Assembly: GCA_030737835.1 (NCBI GenBank)
Contig: CM060852.1
Location: 8,972,507 to 9,036,506, forward strand
Source of the DNA: Acorus gramineus
Lineage: Eukaryota > Streptophyta > Magnoliopsida > Acorales > Acoraceae
Reading direction: 5' to 3'
Length of the DNA stretch: 64,000 bases
The notes below the pieces were generated by a model. It was not told where the DNA came from. It searched no databases and was given only the letters and a program-made list of their open reading frames with translations. Within the stretch, counting starts at the first letter, position 1. Every line of letters begins with the position of its first letter. Positions 59,079-64,000 of the stretch are shown in pieces. The position numbers and the translations under genes were made by a program.

Positions 59079-60931
59079 TCTTCGTCCACGCATATATGTC
59101 TTTTTTACACAATAGATCAAACAGGAAAAGACAGTTCAAATGTTGTCATAATAGTATATCTACCTGAAATTGAACTGTATTCGACCTGTAATAAATCAAA
59201 CTATACAAGTCATGCATGATATAAAATAGCATGGTACAAATTAATCTAGTCTGAGTTGCTTGCTGATGATATATGTTTTCTTCTATATGTTTGTAGGCAG
59301 ATTACCTTGTGGTGCACCCATTATGATCTACATAAACCTATATGTTTGTTACTTGATATATTTCAATAGTGGTACCACAAGACTTAGAAGGTAAATGGGG
59401 CATTGACCTAGGCCAGTCAGCACATTTTTTGTAATTTTTTTTGTCCAGCTTTGATCATTCATCTTGTAATTAGGCTATTTTTTTCATAACTGTGGAATAA
59501 ATGACGAAATGCACTTCATGTTGTACTCAGAATATATTTTTTGACACTTGAACAAATAAAATTTGTTAGTATTTGATCATTCATTGAGTTGCACATGTGA
59601 AGGATCTCACAGTTTTTTCTCAAACTTTTGTCATACTTCTTCCCAAAATTTTCTTTTCTGATTAATCACAATCCTCTAATATGTTACTTGATCGCTTGAA
59701 TTGACTCATATTTCAATATGTCAATTATTAAAAAAAATATCAGTATTTGCTCAAAATGATCTTAGTTGAATTGGTGTATACAGAAAGTTGAATTTTTATA
59801 AAAAAAATATATTTCGTTAGATAATTATATATTTGCATGTTCAACAAGAGTGATCGCTAACAGAACTTAGACATTTTTTTTTGTCAATATCACTACATTA
59901 ACAACAATATATAATACATGTTTACATAATTTAGTTTGTTTCTCTTTCCATAATTTCTCCTTACCACAAGTACATGAAATAATAAAAAAAAAAATTCCAT
60001 CAAATACTACCAAATAAAGTTTTCTTGTTAGAATAATTTATCAATTTTTTTATCCATTGTAATTGGAAAAGTTAGTGAAACCAACAAATACTCGTCCCCC
60101 TAAAAAAAAAAAATCAGGGAGACAATTTTCACGTATTTTAAGTTTTTAAAAATAATAAATCTCATCCGATAAATGTATGTTTTTATGAAAAATATATACA
60201 TCCACAAGATATTTTACATGGACCCATTTGAATTAAAAACATAAAAAATATTAATGATGTATATATCTCGTTTAGGTATTATAGAGATATATGGACTGTT
60301 TGTGAGATTATCCCCGTGGATTGCGTATAACAACACTCTTTGACAAGGGATAATCGGATAACCGATGAGATAAAGTTAATTGTGATGATAAGTGAGGGGA
60401 ATGACAACTTGTCTCATTTGTATAAAAAATAATCATGATAAAGTGTGGACAGTTATTCCAATTTTAAAATAATAATGATGATATTTTATTTTACTTAAAT
60501 ATTAGAATAACATTTATCTCAACTTTTTGTTCTAATCTTGACAAATGAAAATAAAGACAATAGACTTTTCATTTCCTAAAATCAGAATAACTTATCATCA
60601 AAATCTTAATCTCTTGTTTAAAAAACACATTAAATACTCACTCGTGTAAACAAAAATTGAAGTCAATTCCTTCTTGCTCACAAACACTTCATACGGTCAC
60701 TATGTAACATTCCAAATAAAAAGGTCCGAATCCATATGATCCGCAAGAATAAGCACATGAAGCTATCAAGCAAACTACACAAAATATATATACATTAAAA
60801 TCTGATAATCAAGTCCGTCAGCCAAAACTGTGTTTCGTCTTTTGTCTTAGAATTCTATTTAATGCTCTCTCTCTTGTTTTGGTTATTTTAATGGGTTTTT
60901 TAAGGGGGGATTTGTGTTTTGAGACTCACAT

Positions 60932-61597
60932 AATTGAACAAAACAGAGACAGCTATGTGGTTCATCTAGGTATTGTTGAGTATTTTGGATATTTTTAAAA
61001 TATGGTTTAAAAGTTGGGTTTGAGTGGTCGCTATAGGATGATGGAAAGCTGTCATATTCTTTTAGTCTAACATCGGTTGTTTGAAATTTTTTTTGAATGT
61101 TTATAAGGATAGCTCATTCTACTCTAGTGAAACCCTTTTGGTGGACATCATATGGTGGATCTTTGATCGTGTGAGTGTGTGCGGTTCTGACCGGAGTGGG
61201 AGAAGTCTGTCAAAGCACCACCATGCGCGCGCGTGCGGGGTTCTAACCGGAGTGGGATAAGTACTCCTTGTCTAGGTTTGTTTTCTGTTCTGCGAGGTGG
61301 ATTTTATGTTGTGTGACTGATGGTTGTCATTGTTTTATTTTAGCATTCTCTGTTTTGGGTTTGTTTTTTTAATTGAGACTTATTGTGCCTCTGTTTCATC
61401 TAGGTATTCTTTTTTCGAGACCGGTAGAGATCTCTGTTTCCATTTGGGTTTTCTTTGTTTGGGTTTGTTCTTATTTTGTTTCTTTAGCTGTGTTGTTTGA
61501 GAACCATATAAAAGTCTCTGTTTCATTTGGGTATTCTTTATTTGGGTTTGTTTAGTTGTTGCTCCAAGACTGATAGCTGTCTCTGTTTTGTTCAATT
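60932..61597. repeat. Repeat cluster bounded by a perfect 25-bp inverted repeat
   Basis: The 25 bases at 60932-60956 (AATTGAACAAAACAGAGACA... ) are the exact reverse complement of 61573-61597. Between them, GGGTATTCTTTnTTTGGGTTTG and GTCTCTGTTTCATTT-like phrases recur every 80-90 bases (61346-61560). The word GTTTTGAGACT also repeats directly at about 60916 and 61633. Confidence 0.7.
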
Positions 61598-61676
61598 TTG
61601 TTTAGGAGAGTTTTTCTGAGGTGGGTTTGATGTTTTGAGACTGACGAGTTCCCTTTGTGTGAAATTTCAATGGCAA

Positions 61677-61965
61677 ATGGAAGAAGAACAAACACTGTCA
61701 CCTGCGGTAATAAATAGGGACGTTGTGCTTCTGGTGCTGCAGTTCCTAGAGGAGAGAGGAATTTCAAAGCAAGAATATTTTCCCCTCTATGGGTTCTTAG
61801 TTGTACTTTTTTTGAGATTTACTTCATCGTGAGATATTTTGAGAAGATGTTCTTAAAATGGAAGTGAGAGAAGGTAGATAAAAATATCTTTCTGCATTCA
61901 CTAAAGTCGACGACAATTAGAATTCAATGGAGATCTTCTTTGAAAGTTTCTTGAGGCAATCTACG
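61677..61965 (+). pseudogene. Decayed TOPLESS-like fragment (LisH-CTLH region)
   Basis: Starting at the ATG at 61677 one frame reads NRDVVLLVLQFLEERGISK, like the LisH motif of TOPLESS corepressors (RELVFLILQFLDEE). After a stop and a frame change, 61861-61944 reads KYLSAFTKVDDN, a stop, then NSMEIFFE, corresponding to the CTLH segment KYLSGFTKVDDNRYSMKIFFE; another frame shift follows and KFLEAI matches KYLEAL. The order and spacing agree with the first about 80 residues of TOPLESS with no intron. Stops at 61879-61881 and 61918-61920 and at least two frame shifts make it non-functional. The rest of the corepressor (WD40 repeats) is absent, so it is a short 5'-end relic. Confidence 0.7.
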
Positions 61966-64000
61966 AATTGATTTCGGATGATCCTTCCCTCTTTTTATGG
62001 GAATAGATTACATTATGTGTATGTTGATTGATATTTTACTTTGTTTAAATGTATGTGCCAAAAAAGAAAAAAAAACTGGTCTGAAGCTATAAGAATCCTC
62101 AAGGACTTAACGTTGTGCTAATGAATTATTATATGATGCCATTTTAAAAAAAAAATAAACGTTATCCGATGAGATATAAAGAAAAAAGTATATGTCTAAT
62201 GAATTATTATATGATACCATTTAACAACTAATCTTAATATGAGATCCATTGGCTTATAACTATTAATCAATCTCTGATCATTGAGGTATATTCTTAACAA
62301 TAATTTTTTTTTTTTACGGAAATAGTAGAATTATCTATAAAAATATTAGTTTTAAATTTATACAATTTATTGAAATGTGTACATTTTATTTATTATTAAG
62401 AAAGTACATGATTCGATAAATAGAGCGCTAGCGCTGATACATTCAATCCATTTTACTAAATCCATATACAAAAAAATAATAATAATTTTTAAATAAAAAA
62501 ATATATTAATGTATCTCAATATATACTTTATTTTGTATAACTATTACTTCAAATGAAATGCGTGTGATTTTTACAAAAAAAAAGAAAAATAATGTGGTCG
62601 GGAGATGAATGAATCATTTTCCAAATAAATATTCAGACCGTGTGAAAGAACAACTCCCTAACATTTTCCTTTCGAGGAAGAGCTCAACAAAAATAACACT
62701 TGAATGAAATAAAATTGGAACAAATAAATCCAGGGTTAAATCAACAGCAGTAAAACTTTTATGAAAGATAATATGCTAACAGTCATTCCTACAGTGTATA
62801 AAAAAATTTAGTACGGCATACCAAACGAGTATTTAATTAGAAAAAAATGCAAGAAGATCTGCATTCAAAGATTTAAAATGTGCATCCTGTAAAACATTTT
62901 CCAACAAAAATACAAAACACACCACAGCATATTCAAATACAAGACATTAAATATAACTTGTTCCACATAGTATTCAACACACCACCACACAAGGCAAACA
63001 TACAATAGCTACCCATGCACATTGTAGTTCCATAGTTTTAAGCTCCGGAGCTTAGGAACATGAAACATAAATCCACATCAACTAATTGTCCTTCCCATGC
63101 AAACTACTTATTCATGTCATCATCATCATTATTATTATTATTTCTATCTTCCATCCACATTTATTGGTAACAACGCTGCCGTCACCACCACCACCAGACT
63201 CCACACCTGCAACCACTACTGGAGATGACACGAAAAAGCCACTGGTGCGGGTGGAAACGACAACACGACGATAATCTATTCAACTGAACCACTGAGATCG
63301 AGAACTTTCCCACAGTAAGACCACTTTCACCATACAGTGAGAGCCTGTGAGACTTCATTTCATGCTCTCTCCACCAAAAACCACCCACCAAAGAAAGATG
63401 TTGAAACAGATAATTTGAACCATCCGACCATGAGGCATTTACTTAAATCATCAATTATTCATCCTTTGCCCCTCCATATTGGGAAGCACAGCGCATCCTG
63501 GAAAATTTAGAAGGCATTATTAACTAGCCATCACGTGTTATAATTCTCGACTACAATACACTCACAAAGTGATCTAAATGAGTGTATACGATGTGACATT
63601 TAACAGGGTCATGTGAGCATGCCTATGATGAGGCATTAACAGTCATGTGATCCTGAATATATTGTTTTGTTATTTTGTTTTCTTAATTGTTTTTATGATA
63701 TTTTTTGTTCTATAGGTTGTGTGTAATGCTGTAATCCTGTATTCCTTTATTTTATGTGTTACCAATATATTCAATTTGTTATTTACAAGGAAAAAAAGGA
63801 TACAAAAGTAGCCCATAAACCAGATAACCAAAAAATAACAAATTGTATATAAAAAAAGAAGGCAAGCACTTATCAGTTTTTGTTAAGAAAGGGGGAAACA
63901 AAAAGAAAAAAAAATCTTAAGTGCAATGATTAATTGATTTGTTCAAGAAAATATATATAAAAAAAAAATACCAATAAAATAGAAACAAAATAGTCAACAA
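61966..64000. other. AT-rich right end, possible 3' end of a minus-strand gene
   Basis: Mostly AT-rich sequence without recognisable genes. The part 62850-63520 is less AT-rich and could be the 3' UTR of a gene entering from the right on the minus strand (see 63455-63497). A (TCA)n/(ATT)n microsatellite lies at about 63117-63145. Confidence 0.4.
63455..63497 (-). other. Possible terminal coding exon of a gene extending beyond the window
   Basis: On the minus strand, TTCTAAATTTTCCAG is a good acceptor, followed by short open frames that all close within 15 codons (e.g. MRCASQYGGAKDE then stop). The phase is unknown and I do not recognise the peptide. Offered only because the downstream sequence looks like a 3' UTR. 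Confidence 0.15.

Larger units (their letters stand above)
57230..61676. other. Gene-poor AT-rich region with repeats
   Basis: The first few hundred bases are kinase 3' flank. At about 57930-58740 the ends show inverted TATCG/ATCGAAAATTT and GATATATC words and may be a fold-back element. The second LTR-like copy lies at 58853-59078, a (CT)n(AT)n run at about 58239-58268, and the repeat cluster at 60932-61597. A direct repeat with GGTTCTGACCGGAGTGGGA (about 61172) and GGTTCTAACCGGAGTGGGA (about 61239) flanks a GCGCGC-rich stretch. No gene was recognised. Confidence 0.55.

Noticed and set aside
61373-61595. Open frames on both strands with Lys/Gln-rich or Phe/Val-rich residues
   Set aside because: They follow the 80-90-base non-coding repeats; composition is explained by the repeat.
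63086-63274. 62-residue open frame with poly-isoleucine, resembling a signal peptide
   Set aside because: The hydrophobic run comes from an (ATT)n microsatellite; the remainder lies in probable 3' UTR.
1-64000. CRISPR arrays, bacterial operons, tRNA or rRNA genes, organelle DNA insertions
   Set aside because: The window is plant nuclear DNA. No regularly spaced CRISPR repeats, no cloverleaf with anticodon and intact B box, and no rRNA or recognisable plastid or mitochondrial gene was seen.
1-64000. Autonomous transposons or viral genes
   Set aside because: No open frame resembles a transposase, reverse transcriptase, integrase, gag or viral replication or coat protein. All mobile elements found are short and non-coding.

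Overview
The window is nuclear DNA of a flowering plant. The genes are split by spliceosomal introns with GT..AG ends, the intergenic DNA is very AT-rich, and small non-autonomous DNA transposons are common. Gene families point the same way: a chloroplast ATP synthase b' subunit, two MORF/RIP organelle RNA-editing cofactors, a PLS-class PPR protein and an RLCK-VII kinase. A clustered microRNA resembling rice miR2275, together with the general gene style, suggests a monocot outside the grasses (a yam-like lineage is one possibility). The species assignment is inference only.

Layout. 1-4.5 kb is intergenic. 4.49-8.13 kb (+) is a nine-exon METTL22-like lysine methyltransferase. 8.9 kb and 16.9 kb (+) hold two copies of a small serine-rich protein gene, produced by a roughly 0.8-kb dispersed duplication. 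Between them lies an intronless DUF7086-type gene (12.1-13.1 kb) with a solo-LTR-like sequence directly upstream, a 0.53-kb fold-back element and a hAT-type MITE. 17.8-20.4 kb (-) is a three-exon CBS-domain (SNF4/PV42-like) gene. 21.4-25.6 kb (-) and 28.0-32.9 kb (-) are tandem MORF8-like genes with the same four-exon structure; the second has an unusually long C-terminus and a hAT MITE in intron 1. 34.7-35.0 kb (+) is a three-hairpin miR2275-like cluster. 35.8-36.5 kb (-) is the ATP synthase b' gene. 38.6-39.8 kb (+) is the 3' part of a U11/U12-25K-like gene with no visible 5' exons. 40.4-41.9 kb (+) is a PPR gene lacking its DYW domain. 42.5-48.0 kb (-) is a five-exon CUE-domain gene. 48-53 kb is repeat-rich. 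53.2-57.2 kb (+) is a six-exon PBL34/PIX7-like kinase. 57-64 kb is gene-poor, with a decayed TOPLESS-like fragment at 61.7-62.0 kb.

How the genes relate. Two MORF proteins, a PPR protein and the b' subunit form a loose organelle-gene neighbourhood, but this is proximity, not an operon. The most notable element is the miR2275-like cluster. In other plants 22-nt miR2275 triggers 24-nt phased siRNAs in meiotic anthers. Here two well-paired hairpins flank a degenerate third one, preceded by TATA boxes.

All splice junctions were inferred by eye from GT/AG sites, phase agreement and family similarity. No alignment, RNA evidence or folding program was available.
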